Positions 36,096-48,204 of a stretch of 64,000 bases of DNA are shown in pieces; the stretch's first letter is position 1; every line of letters starts with the position of its first letter. The stretch comes from Podocnemis expansa (Eukaryota > Chordata > Testudines > Podocnemididae). A program made the position numbers and the translations under genes. The notes below the pieces were generated by a model. The model saw nothing but the letters and a program-made list of their open reading frames with translations, did no database searches and had not been told where the DNA came from. The stretch is from the NCBI GenBank assembly GCA_007922195.1, contig ML681963.1:51769030-51833029 (forward strand). Direction: 5' to 3'.

Positions 36096-37615
36096 TGGCT
36101 CTGCTCAGCAAGTGTCTGCTGCCAGGAGAGACCCCAGTGCAAAACTGCAGCCGTCACCATGGGCAACAGCTGCCCTTTGCTGTTTCCACACAGCCACGTG
36201 TAAGATGTTTCCACCCCATTTTCATCCCATCAGGCTGTTGTGTTTCTTTTTCCACCTGGGGATGGGGGCAGGGGAGAACCCTTTTGTGGAAGGAGACAAA
36301 ACATAAGGGAAACCCTGGGAAATATTTCATTTTTCTCAAAGCTGTCAGACTGTGATTCCCCCCCAGCTGGCTTTGCTGGGGATGCAAATGCTTTATGCAG
36401 CTCCTGGGAGGTAGGAAAGGAAAGCAGCCGGGATTCCTCCACTGTTCTAGAGTGGGTTTTCTCTCACTAGCTTGGCTGGTGTTCTACAAATACAAAGGAA
36501 TGAAGATTTATTCGGCAACAAATGAGAATGGACGGCTGAAATTCCCCGGCGCTAGCAGCAGCCACTTCTCTTCCTAGCAGCCACCCAGCCGGCACCTCAT
36601 GCTTATCATGCACAGCTGGAAATGTTGAGGATTGCTCAGCTCCGCCACAGGCCAGGGCCTTCTAGACTGGCTATTCTTAGGAGCCTCCAGTATGCAGTGG
36701 CTGGAGGATGGTGCCATCCCAAAGAGGGGTTCCAGGCCCTTTATGCTTCTGATTGAGACCCAGATGCTGGAGCAATGGGAAAATGGCACAAATAGCCCAG
36801 TGGTCTGTCTCTGCTTCTAGAGAGCACTCCAAAACACTCTGGGCCTGATCCCAGGGCCCCACCATCAGGGGAGACTTTTTATTGCCCCAGCCGGGCTTTA
36901 GATTGGTACCTGTGCTCAGACAAGCCAGGCTATGGGGTGGGAATTGTTGTGTGGCTGTCTGGGAGGTCTAGCCTCATGGAAGTGAAGATATGCCCTTAGC
37001 TTGTCCATTCATCTTCTGCCAGCTGTGTTGCTTAGCAGGTGGTTGCAACCAAAAGCAGAAGGGCCCTCTCAGGGCTCCAAGGTTCTCCACCTGATTGGGC
37101 CACTAAGTTGCTTCCCCTCTCTGGGCCTAGTCTTAGAGCTGCTAGGTGGTATCTTCTTGCATCTTCAGGTTCCCAATGCATCTACCCTAGCTTGCCTTGG
37201 GGAGCCTCTGCCTCCCCAAAACGCTGCACCACCAGCCTGACAAACAAGTGCTCCGTGGCCATGAGAAACTGCCTCTCCCTCCATTTGTGAGGCTGAGAGT
37301 TCTGCAAACAGTACCCCACTGGGGTTTTCTCCATCAGCTTTCTCAGCTGTCAGCGCTTTCCTCATTAATTAGGCTCCTGTCAGCTTTAGTGAAGGGCTGC
37401 TGTGTTCTTCCCTCCCGGTTTGATGTGCTCAAGAAAGGTGATGTGTCTAATGTGATAGAGCCTTCTTCAACTGCTGACAGCTCTTCCTAGGCATGGTTGT
37501 TGGAGTGGAAAGGATGACTCCATCACTCAGATGTGTTGGTGCCCCAAGGTCCTGGAGGTGCCTGTTTTACCAGCAGCATCCCAGGGGAGTCCATGGAATC
37601 CAACCATCCAACTAT
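36096..37615. other. Noncoding stretch, nothing assignable
   Basis: No gene or repeat family is recognised. Confidence 0.4.
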
Positions 37616-37870
37616 TAAGCAATGGGCTTAAATTACAGTAAGGGAGGTTTAGGTGTTGGACAATTGGAAAAAATTCCTAACTGTCAGGGTGATTAACCAC
37701 TGGAATAAGTTGCCAAGGGAGGTTGTAGAATCTCCATCATTGGAAGTTTTAAGAGCAGGTCAGAAAAATACCTGTCAGGGATGGTTTAAGAAGGTACTTC
37801 ATCCTTCCATGAATGCAGGGGACTGAACTCAATGACCTCACATGGTCCTTTCCAGTTCTGAGTCTATGAC
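37616..37870 (+). mobile_element. CR1 LINE 3' UTR fragment
   Basis: Text GGGAGGTTTAGGTGTTGGAC, AACTGTCAGGGTGATTAACC, GGAATAAGTTGCCAAGGGAGG and GGGGACTGAACTCAATGACC up to TCCAGTTCTGAGTCTATGAC is the 3' UTR and terminus of a turtle/crocodilian CR1 subfamily distinct from the copy at 19231. Confidence 0.9.
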
Positions 37871-38749
37871 CCCCCACTGGAGCTGGTTGTTTGCTAACAG
37901 CTGGCCTTCAGGAGGCGCTGAAGATGATGAAGTGCTGCAAGACATGCTGACCTCCTTTGTGCCAGGTACCCTGCCAGCCAGCACTCCTTAGGATTCACCC
38001 TGGGGATTAACTTTGCTCTAGGTGGCACGTCAAGCTGTATGTGGGCAGGCTGAACCAAGATGTATTGGTTGGTGGACCCAGCAAATAAAAATTTGGTGCC
38101 TTGGTTTCCCACTCCCACCCCCTCCTTTCAATTTTCCCTTTTCTTGAGCAGTTTCCATCCACTTGAGGAGGGTAAGGATCTTGTCTTCCAGCTCATCAGT
38201 TTCCAACCAGGGGACACATTCTTCCCTGCAGCCAGTGATCTGGGGGTGGGCTCATCTTTCTTGCAGGTTCTTTTGATCAGATGGTAGGCTCCTGCCATGG
38301 TATATTTGCCAAAATCACAGTCCTGTTATCAGCAGCATGGGCATGAAAGCCAACCCATCACTGAAGAAAGACCTTAGCTACGCTTCTTCATGGTCTCTGT
38401 GCTGCTCTTGTGCCCCACAACATGCTGTGGCTTCATAGGTCTCTCCTGACATGCGCAGCTGTGAAATTCATGCCAAGTTGCATAGAGACACCATGGCCAG
38501 GTGTGAGTGCCAGCAGCTTGTCTGGAGGGCATGAGAGCTCAGCCTATTAAAAATCCAGCTAGGGGAAGGTCAGGATCACGATTGGAATGGACCAAAAGTT
38601 TCCAGTGAGTGTGATTGCCCCTGTGGTGCTGAATTTAAAAAAATCCCCTTCTGAGTGATCTGGTAGGCTGTGCCCTGCCTTATCAGATTCTAACAGGGGT
38701 TTTATGAACAAGAGGCATGAATTACAGGCAGCAATGCCTGGGTCCTGGT
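37871..38749. other. Noncoding stretch, nothing assignable
   Basis: No gene or repeat family is recognised. Confidence 0.4.
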
Positions 38750-39108
38750 CAATGTTCCCTCTAATTTTTAATAGGCTGTGTGCGCAAAAAATTTCTTTTG
38801 TGCAAATTTTCAGAATCAGTGCCCAAATTTGTGTGCACTCCAGTGAGTGTGGTCAAACCTGTCAGTACAACAACAAAGCAAGTGTGTATGATGCAAATAA
38901 TATCTAAATTTTATTTTTATATGGTGATGGAAGTGATTTTATAAATTACAAAACCTTATTTGAAACATGCTACTTGAATCCACCTTCTTAAAGTAGTATA
39001 AAAATATTAGCACTGTTGACTTTTTTTGTGCATGCTGTATTTTGTTGCGTGCGCAGGTTTCATGACCTGTGTGTGCACGCACACGCGCACAGCTTAGAGG
39101 GAACATAG
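38750..39108. mobile_element. hAT MITE, 359 bp, perfect TSD
   Basis: The termini are CAATGTTCCCTCTAA and TTAGAGGGAACATAG. The flanks are an exact 8-bp duplication GTCCTGGT at 38742-38749 and 39109-39116. The right end contains an alternating purine-pyrimidine run (about 39070-39091). No coding capacity. Confidence 0.92.
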
Positions 39109-39116
39109 GTCCTGGT

Positions 39117-41210
39117 GCTGGTGTAAGTGACACGTTCTCTGGATCTTTCTCTGCTAGCCGCTCAGGCTCCGGTGCAAACAGCCCCACCCTCTCCTCCTCT
39201 TGGCTGATAGCTGAGTGTTGGGTGCTGAGCCCTAAGACCTGCTGAAAACTTGGCTACACACCAACTACTTGCATTAGTCTGTGCATGTGTTTTGCTTGAA
39301 GTTGTGAAAGTACTTTTGACAGTGACAGTTTCTGGTGCTGAAGAGGTGGGGACCCCTGTGGGGCACCAGGCACACACCCCACAATCTCTGTTTTAGTTCA
39401 TGAGCTTAACAGGTTTCCTCCGGCCCCCTTCCAGGTGGCTTATCTCTGCTCAGAGTCCCATGCATGGGGCTAGGATTCATTCCACTGCACGGAGGGCTGC
39501 TGCAAGCAAATCGGTGCTCCCTGCTTTTGCAAATTTTCCTCCCATTTTGCATTGGTGCCTCACTGCATGGTGTTGATAGGGTCCACAGGGGGCTCCTCCA
39601 GCTCACGCAGCGCAACCCAGAAGCAGCAGGGATTTGAGCTGGTGACAGGTGCGATGCCCAGAAAACCTAGGCGACTGCAACTTTGAGTGAAGAGGCCATC
39701 TTGGGTCCAATGGTTTACTGCAGAAATGTATGAGGCAACTGAAGGAAGTGGTGTGGGAATCAAGGAGGGTCGTGTGGGCTGCCTGGACCGTGGCAGAGTC
39801 TGCCTGTGTCATCCTTCCTCCCCAACCTGCTAAGCTGGGGGCAGGATCTCTGGGGCCCTCCTTCCCAATACAGGAGCAGCCTTGCTGTCTGGGACTGTTG
39901 CTCCTGGGACCAGGGGTTTGCTGGTGCATTGAGGCCATTTATCTCCCCCAATCCTGCATGTGTGATTCAGCCCCTCTGCCTCAAACCTGCCACTCCTGAG
40001 AGCAGGGACCCTGCACTGGAGTTTGGGGACATCTTTTACTTTAACCCCCCCCCCCTCCGCTGTCTCCCTCTGTTTCTCCCTCCTCCCTCTTCAGTGGTGT
40101 GTCCTGGCTTGCCAATGCCACCCACCCCTTCCCTCTTTCTCCCTGCCCCCTCGGTTAGCATCAGTGAGCAGCTAGCACCCCCTAGTGGCCCTGCTTGACA
40201 AAGAGGCAATCAGCTGTAATGGGTCCCAGCACTGGCAACCTCCCTAGCAAGTGACTTTTTCTTTCCTGGGAGCCTGTGGCCATCCAGCAGGGTTTGGTTG
40301 GGTGGGGGCAGCAAGTAAATGCCAGCCTGGGGACAAGCATTGACTCAGGAGTCAGTGTGATCGCTGCCTGATGAGAGGAGATTCCCTTTGGGCAGAGGCT
40401 GATTGTCAAGGCCATTGGTCATCCAAACGGGTAACATGGCCCCAGGATATGGGACCTGGCTGTGATGAACACACAGGAGTCTCTCTGTGGAGGCTGCTGG
40501 GCATATGGATCATGTGGTTCTCCCTGTCTCTGTGATGTGTGAGTTGCCCCCCTTGATCCTGGCCTGGATTACATTGTGGTGGATGCGCCTGCTGACTGAG
40601 CACTCACTCAGCACTGCCAGCCCTAAACCCTGGCTTCTGTGAGTTTGCAGATGCTTGGCTCTGAGCACCCACATGGATGAAAACCTTCATCTGTTTGGGG
40701 GTAGGTTGCGTTAAGGAAAAGAGGGCTAAGCTTGCCCAGCAAACTCTCAGCCCCCTGCCTGGCCCCAGGTGTGGCCATTTGGTGCGAGGGGAGGCACTGC
40801 AGTGGCCTGGCATGGTGGGCATTGGCCCTCCCTGATACCAGCTTAGGAAGCCTCATGCTGTTTCTCAATGCAGAGTTTAGTGCAGCCATAGGATGATGAT
40901 ATGACGATGGGTGTGACTGGCAGAGTGTGTGAGGATCCCAGCTTGCTCTTGCCATTCGCCCTTAACACTTTCCATTCTGGCACAGCATCCTGGGGAGGGA
41001 CTCAGCCCGAAGGCAAGAGAGCTGAGGCTCTTTTGTGAGTGGTATAAATAGGCATCACTCTCTTCAGCTGCCTGGAAGAGCTGCCATAGTACCCTTTGCC
41101 TAGGAGATGAGAAGGGGCAACTGGGGCACTCCTATAGTCCAGTGGTTTGCTTCTCTGCCATATCCTGTCCTCTAGCCATGCCAAGGAGGCTGGATGTCCC
41201 TGGCCTGTGC
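39117..41210. other. Noncoding stretch, nothing assignable
   Basis: No gene or repeat family is recognised; a C run and pyrimidine-rich tract lie at about 40044-40092. Confidence 0.4.
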
Positions 41211-41218
41211 CCATATGG

Positions 41219-41631
41219 CAGAGGTCTCAAACATGTGGCCCATGAGCTGCATCTGGCCTCTAAATCTCTTGTCTGTGGCCCACAGTGACACGATCGTTAC
41301 TGCTATGTGCAATATCATTGTATGGAAAGGTTTCAGTGGTGTGTTCTTGGGCTACCATGCTAATCCTCATGCGGCCCTCTACTAGTCCTCTTGTGGCCCT
41401 CATGGTGATTTGAGTTTGAGACCCCTGCTCTTGAGTGTCAGCAAGGTGCTTACAATCTACCTCAGGGATCTCAAACACATGGCCCCTAAGCTATTTCTTG
41501 CAGCCTGCAACAACACTATTGTTACAGATATTTGCAATATTGTTATATGAAAAGGTTTCAGTGGTACAGCCTTCACGCTAATGTACTAGATCTCATGCAG
41601 CCCTCATGGTGATTTGAATTTGAGACCCATG
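41219..41631. mobile_element. hAT MITE dimer inside a single 8-bp TSD
   Basis: Monomer 1 is 41219-41427 (CAGAGGTCTCAAACATG ... GAGTTTGAGACCCCTG). Monomer 2 is 41463-41631 (CAGGGATCTCAAACACATGG ... GAATTTGAGACCCATG). They share the family interior (TTTCAGTGGT, CTCATGGTGATTTGA). A 35-bp spacer (41428-41462) separates them. The outer flanks are an exact duplication CCATATGG at 41211-41218 and 41632-41639, while the inner flanks CTCTTGAG and ATCTACCT do not match each other or the outer pair. The simplest reading is that the pair and spacer moved as one unit. Confidence 0.85.
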
Positions 41632-41639
41632 CCATATGG

Positions 41640-42721
41640 CTTGTCTGCTCCATGGATAAGCATATCCCTGTTAATGGCAGTGCATTTGATTCATGGCATG
41701 GAAGCAGGCTTGTACAGTGGGCTTTGTTTCATCCTCCTTCGTGTGGTTTTTTTCCCTGCAGCAAACTTTCCCTCCCTGCAAAGAGAAAGTTGGTTTTAGG
41801 GGGCAGCTTCCAGAGGGGTTACCTGTTGTCGAGGCCCAGCTGTGATGGGGAGCACACAGCTTATGCAATGAAGCACTGGGACACCCTGACATTTCCCACT
41901 GCCCTGTGGACCAGGCAGCTACGTGGCACCTCCTTGATGCACGGCAGACCCCTGCAGTTGCCCTTTGACCTGGGGGCCAGATGGCAGCATGTGTTGTTCT
42001 GACCCACCTTCCTGCAGTGAGCTAGGTGGACACAGCCCATCCTCTTGCTGATCTCGCTGGGGTTACTGGGTAGTGAGACATGGGGCAAACTCAGCCTTGG
42101 GGCTAGCAGCCATCACACCACCGGACACAGTTGCGCCTGCAGCCACTGGCAGCCAGCACTGTGCTCAGCCTCTGCTGTGCCCTGCCTTTGCTGGCAGTCT
42201 GCTCAACTGGGTTATAGCTCTCCACTAGATGGTGCTGCAAGAGCTGGCTGCACAAAATGAGGGAGGCTTGTTAGCCTGCTACCTCTCATGCCTTCTGGCT
42301 GGCAGGGCCAGGGACATCCCTGACCGTGGCTCTGGCTGACGACCCAGGGAGGCTGCTGCCAGGACTCAGAGGATTCAGACCTTTGGGAAGGTCGAATATG
42401 CTCCCACTTTGCTAGTGCTTGCAGCTTCCTGTCCCTGCGAATGGGCCTGTGATGATCATGGGTGCATGCAGGTGTGAATGGGCGGGCTCCTTCCCCTTGC
42501 CTCTCTTGCTGGGGATGGAGGAGATCTTGCTTCCAAGCTGCCTCTTGTCCTCCAAATGGCTGGCTCATGAGACATTTCTCTCCCCAGGACACTGGTGTAG
42601 ACCACAGGCATCGTCTCACCCTCACTGGAGAACAAAGACTGCACTGCCCTCGGAGGAGCTCAGGAGATTGGACTCTAAATGATGAAGAGCCCCAGCCCTC
42701 TGCCTGAGGCCAGCAAGGATT
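41640..42721. other. Noncoding stretch, nothing assignable
   Basis: No gene or repeat family is recognised. Confidence 0.4.
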
Positions 42722-42850
42722 TATATCTCTGCCCTATAGCTGGGGAAACTGAGGCCCATAGCAGTTGTCCAGCAGAGCGAGGAATGGACCCCAAACCTCC
42801 TGGCTTTGTTGTTCCCCAGCTCCTCTCCCACCAGGCAGCTCTCCTATGCG
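42722..42850 (-). repeat. MIR-like SINE fragment, minus orientation
   Basis: Plus text CTGGGGAAACTGAGGCCCAT, then TTGTCCAGCAGAGCGAGGAA and GGACCCCAAACCTCCTGGCT, is a reversed MIR core followed by the B-box side. Confidence 0.6.
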
Positions 42851-45800
42851 CAAGCCAGGCTCTTTTGGTTGACATGGGAGTTTGCACTCCTGGTGTGTTG
42901 GGCTAGGACCATGGTGGGCCTGGGCTAGCTTTGATTAAGACAGTCTTATTAGTGAGGTATTTGGACCTTATCACGGGCAGTGAAGCTCCAAGCAGGCCTC
43001 CAGGGCTTCATGTTCCAGCTGTCACTTGCGGACAGTTGCCTTGTTCTCTCCTCTCAAAAGACATTGCCGTTTGCAAGAGCGACATGACCCCCCTTGTCCT
43101 CCCCCTGCTAATGGCTTTCCCTAGGCAGGGCTGGGACTGGGAGGAGATCTGCTGCACAGCCAGGTCAGCCTGCTGGGGATAGCACCTGCAAGTGGACTAC
43201 AGGCAATGCATTGGCTTAGCAGATGAGATTGTATCTCCCTCTAGTGGCCAGTCCTGGAAATGATAACAACCTGCTACTCAGTCAGGGTCTGGATCATCCA
43301 AGTCCACCTCTTTATCAAAGTGGGCCCAGAGGGACTGACACAACAGGCTGGGAAGCAAAGGAAGAGTCCCCATGAAAAGTGCCAGGGCATCCTTAATGAT
43401 CCCGTCATGTGCACAGGCCATTGGTGTTGCACATCCTCTGGTAGACAGCACCTACCCTTCCTGCTGGGCACTGCTCAGGGGCTGAAACAGAATAGAAGGT
43501 TCCTGGCTTTCCTGATCAAAGTACAGTTTGTCATATCTTCCTTTAAGGTGCTTCTCTCCTAGCGGACACGGCCTCCCTTGTGGCTCCCCAGCACTTGGGG
43601 TGGGAACACCCACCCCAGTCCCAGGTCCTACTCCCCCCTGGTGCATAATGAACTCAGTTTTGGCAGCTGGAGCCATTCCCAGAGCCAGGGCTTCAGGCCA
43701 GTGTTGAGGTCCCTGGCTTACCAGATCTGGGCTGCGTTCCTGCACCCGCAGTACCAGGCTGAGAGCTGGGCAGGGGGCTTATACTGGGGTTCCTCCCCTC
43801 GGCTCCCACAGGCTCATCCCTTTCCAGGCCCAGTGAGCAGCATGGCTTTCTTCTGACTCCTCATTTGCCTGCCTGGTTCTAGCCCCAAACCACGGACTTC
43901 AGTTGGCACCCCCCCCCGAATGATTCATGGAGGATTCAACATCCCCAGCATCAGTGTGAATGGATGCTCAGTGACTAGCGTGCCATGTCCACACAGCTCT
44001 GATCCAGTGGGACTGGGCATATCTGAGCCAAGAAGCTGGGCAGAACCAGTAAATGTGATCTCCTTGCATGGGGGCAGGAGATGGATTCAAAGGAACAGGG
44101 CCTTGCAGTCCAACCGAGCATGGAGGCAGAGGCTGGGGCCTCATGGAGAGAAATGCAGCTGGGCTGGAGTCCTCGTGAACCATCTCTTGCTCCGCTGTCC
44201 CTTTAAGAGCCAACCATTCATTACCAAACTCAGCCGTTCCCAGCATCATCTGGTTTGGGTTTAGAGCAACTCATGCAATCACTTGGCGAAGATAAATGGC
44301 TGGACCGGAGGCGTCAGTCATCATAATGGGATCCTCCTGTGAGAAAGACAGCAGTGGTGATGGGGAGGCGTACTTACTCTTCTTTCCAGCTGAAAGGCGG
44401 TTGGAGTGTGAGAGCTCAACACTGGCACCACGTGAAACTTGCTCAACCTCATGGGCTCCCCTGTTCCCTGCATAAAGTGGAGATGAGGAAACCCAGACTG
44501 GGAGGAGATTGTCTGGGAGAAGATCACTGCCTGCATTTGTCCACGGAGAGCACCAAGGGCTCCTCTGATATCACGACTCTGTCACCTTTGAGGTCTGAGT
44601 GGAGGAGGTTGAATGGGGCCGGGTCAGGATGACTGTGTCTCCACCCCAGCCAGTCTGGCCAGCAGGCACCAGGACTCTAGTCCTGATTTCTTTGTCCAAG
44701 TCACATACCCAGAATAAAATAAGCCTCTTGCTGCCCCTTTTCCTGGGGTTTCTCAGTAGTCTCAGGGGGGTGTCACTGGCACCCATCCCCTGTGCCCCTG
44801 TTCCACTAGTTTCAGACACATGCTCAGCTCTGCCTTTCCTCTGCTCCTGTGCTGGGCCAGTACCCATCCAGAGCCAACTGGTTGTCTGCTTCAGCACCAA
44901 TGCAGAGGAATCCCAGAGGCCCAGCTGAAAAGAAAAAGACAATGGGAAAGAAAGGAAGGAGAGGGCGTCCTGAGAGCAGCATGTCACCCCCTTTCTGCTT
45001 TGTGTGTCACCACCCGTCCCTGTTGCTCAGTCTGGATGGTTTCTGCACATCTGTTCTGTGACCATGTGCCACTTCCTCCAGTCCCCATTCATGCTGGCTG
45101 TGTGGATGCTCTGGATTGCCAGGAGCAGTGGGGGGAAGAGATCCCTTCTGTCTCTTTTCTCTGGCTTCTAACAACCCCCCAATGGCTCTTGACTAGTCTG
45201 GGGAGCCCTTCAGTTCGCTTTGCCAGGTGGGCAGCTCAGATGGATTCTAACCCTCTAACTGTGCACATGTAAGGTGCCCTCTGCTGGTCAGTGCCACTTG
45301 CTGGGCTTGGATTTTCCCACCTGACTGGTGTGAAGTTGCGAAGATAGGAAGGGCAGGCTCCTTTTTTTAATGGGAAGTTGGAGACGCAGAGTGCTGGGTG
45401 GTGGTGAGAGGAGACTTCGCAGAAGATCCTGTTTCCTGAGTTCTCTGTTCTCCCATGGGCTCTGGTGGCCACATTTAGCCAATAACCAGGCAGGACGCAA
45501 GTGTTGTAACACCTAGTGTGTGTGTGTGTGTGGCTCAGAAGACCAGAAGAAAAATAAGCCGCAGAAGGAGAGAAGTGGAATCCCTTCAGCAAAGAGGGAA
45601 GCATATGGGCCTAAGGGGCAACTGGAAACTGGATGGAAGACTGACTTAGCACACTCAGCAGCGAGAGCACCTTAGAAATGCTGTGGCCTGGGGAACTTCA
45701 TGTAAACCACTGAGAAGGAGAAACTGAGGCAGCTGGGGTGTTACATGACCACAGTGGGGCACTTTGAAGACAGTGACCCTGGTACACAGATATCGCCAGA

Positions 45801-48010
45801 CTGAACTGAAGGGGTTCTCACAAGGAGCTATGTAACCCAGCCATGGTGACTTTTGTCCTTATGCCACCACTGTGCTGCTCCCCATGGTCACCCCAGTCAG
45901 CTCCGAGCCTCCTGCTCCAAATGCACAGGCCCCTCCTGGCTGCCTGAACCATAGAAGAGGCTCTGTCAGCAGTACAGTGCCTGTGACACACCAGCAGGCT
46001 GATTGGATTGCTTCCTGTGGTCAGTGCAGCCAGTTTGTTACAGACAAAAGCTGAGAAGGGAGAAGCCAATGGTTCAAACTAAGTCTGAGGCCCAGCAGCT
46101 TGTTACTGCCACCTCTCCACTCCCGTGGGGTACTCGTAGAAGAGCTGCCCTCTGAAGGCACCAGGGGAAGGCAGGGTGAGCAGGCTGGGGCCACGTGCTT
46201 CCATGTGTCCAGTATGGTTAATGTCAGGGCTGCTTCCTTCCCTGGCTAATAGACAGAGCGCTCCCCTCCGCAACCTTCCCTGTGCTGAGTCAGGCTCAGG
46301 GAGCCTTTGCTTGGTCATTTATGCTAATTTCGCTGTCCTGGCTACATGGAGCATGAGCCAGCTTTAAGGGCACCAGCCCTGATAGGATGCCAACCCTGCA
46401 GAATGGGGCCTAGATGAAACTCAGCATGCCCCATGTGCCCAACTTCCTCCCCAGCCTGTGGCTTGACTCCCCTACTGCCTTCCCCCCTGCCAGCTGCTGC
46501 CTGTATTGCTGGTCCCAGAGCTAAGTCAATTTCCTATCTTACAGAGACGTGGTTAGGCTGCCCTCGCACCCCCTGGCTGTGGGGCTGCAAGTGCCACACA
46601 GCAGAGCTGTCACACTGCAGCACAGTGGGCTTTGTCCGGGTCCGACGAACCCCAGGCTTTGTTTCTTGTGCTGCAGGGCAGGGAGGGGAGCAACAAGGAG
46701 CCAGAGGGGGTAGAGGAGGGATGTGGAATCTGTCCTTTCTGCTTGGCACTTCACCCAGACTGCAGGAAACCACAGAGACACCACTAAGGAAAAAAGAATG
46801 CTTTTCCAAGTTGCGGGGGAGAAGCTTGACGACGTGTGGGACTGGGTCAATGCCAGCAACTGATTTAGTGGCCCTGCCACAAATCATGGCAAGTGTAAGG
46901 AACTAGCTTGTGAACGTCAAGCCAAGGAGCGGCAAGAGAATAGAGTCCTTTCTGATGCAGGTATCCAATGGCCAGCTGCCTTCAGGGAACAGAGACCCTC
47001 TCTGGATGGGATCTCAGCAATGCTGGCCTACGTCCAGCTTGATCACTTGAGCAGTGCTGCTTTATGCCAATCATGAGTCCGGCACTGGCTCAAGAACTCT
47101 GCCAGCTTGGGTGCTGCTGGGTCTTGCTCATGTACACAGAGTCAAACTGCTGGCCAGTATGGGGCTGGAAAGGTTTCCCTCTGGCTATACCAGGCTGAGG
47201 TGTGGATCACCAGACAGGACAGCTGGATGAGTCTCCCAGATCTGTTCCTTGCCATTGCTGGGACCACAGGCTTTGGATGACCTGGGTCAGCATAGGGCAT
47301 ATGACAGCTTATGTTCCCAGGGGCTGGAAAGCTCCAGTTGAACCCTGCTCTCTGGGCTCAACAGAGAGATAACTAGGTTACGCTGAACGAAGCCCAGGTG
47401 GGGTCCTACATGCTGATGGCCCAGGAGCAGACTAGGGCTGGCTTTGGGTGGGGAAGCATGTGAGGGAAAGGAGAAATGTCTGATATGGAGGGCAGCTGAG
47501 AGGGTCATTGTGGATGGTGTTTGGCGGGGAGGGGTCTTTGCAGGAAGATCACTGGGAGTGGTGTGCTAGGTGGGGGTCAGAGGTGTAAGTGCTGGGGGAA
47601 GCACACTGGGGACCAGAGGGAGGTGTGGGGGTGGAGAGCTCTTGGGAGTTGTCAGTGGAGGGTATGCATGCTGGTGCATGTGTTGCAAAGTGGGGTGTGG
47701 AGGTCAGTTGCAGCTATTGCAAAGCAGCAGGGCCCTGTCCTTAGTCGCACACTGCCCTGCTCAGGGAGCTGGCTGGAGCTCTGCTGCAGATGAGAGCAGC
47801 CCTAGTCTGACAGGTCAGACCCTCCAATGGAGGGACCATACCAGGCTCAGCTTGCAGCTGATCCCTCCCCAGGCCAGCAAGAAGCAGCTTGGTCTGAATC
47901 GCTGGCTTTTCTGGCTTGTTTGAGCCGGTTGCTAATTCTTCTAATAATAACCACTGCATGGTCCTGCTGTCTCCTCTGCACAGCCTTCTGATGGGTGTGG
48001 CTTGGCATCT
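42851..48010. other. Noncoding stretch with a short GT repeat
   Basis: No exon is recognised. A (GT)n run lies at 45516-45532. The piece at 44180-44330 is a candidate conserved noncoding element by composition only. Frames at 46433-46906 (157 codons) and its antisense partners have no family resemblance. Confidence 0.35.
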
Positions 48011-48018
48011 TGCTAGCT

Positions 48019-48204
48019 CAGTGGTTTTCAAACTTAGGGTCAGGACCCGGTTCTGGGTTGCAGACTCTCAGGTACTAGGTCACGGCACCCCTTCTTCTGC
48101 TGCCAAAAGACTGGAATGCACTGCTCAAAAATGTAATTGTTGGGTCGAGGGCATAAATGATTTTTTTCAACTGGGTCCCAAGGAAAAAAGTTTGAATACC
48201 ACTG
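48019..48204. mobile_element. hAT MITE, 186 bp
   Basis: Termini CAGTGGTTTTCAAACTT and AAGTTTGAATACCACTG are inverted repeats with one mismatch. Flanking 8-mers TGCTAGCT and CTCTAGCT agree at 6 of 8 positions, suggesting an older insertion than those with exact duplications. Confidence 0.88.

Noticed and set aside
46433..46906. 157-codon plus-strand frame and antisense partners
   Set aside because: Three overlapping frames on both strands with no family resemblance; typical of GC-rich noncoding DNA.
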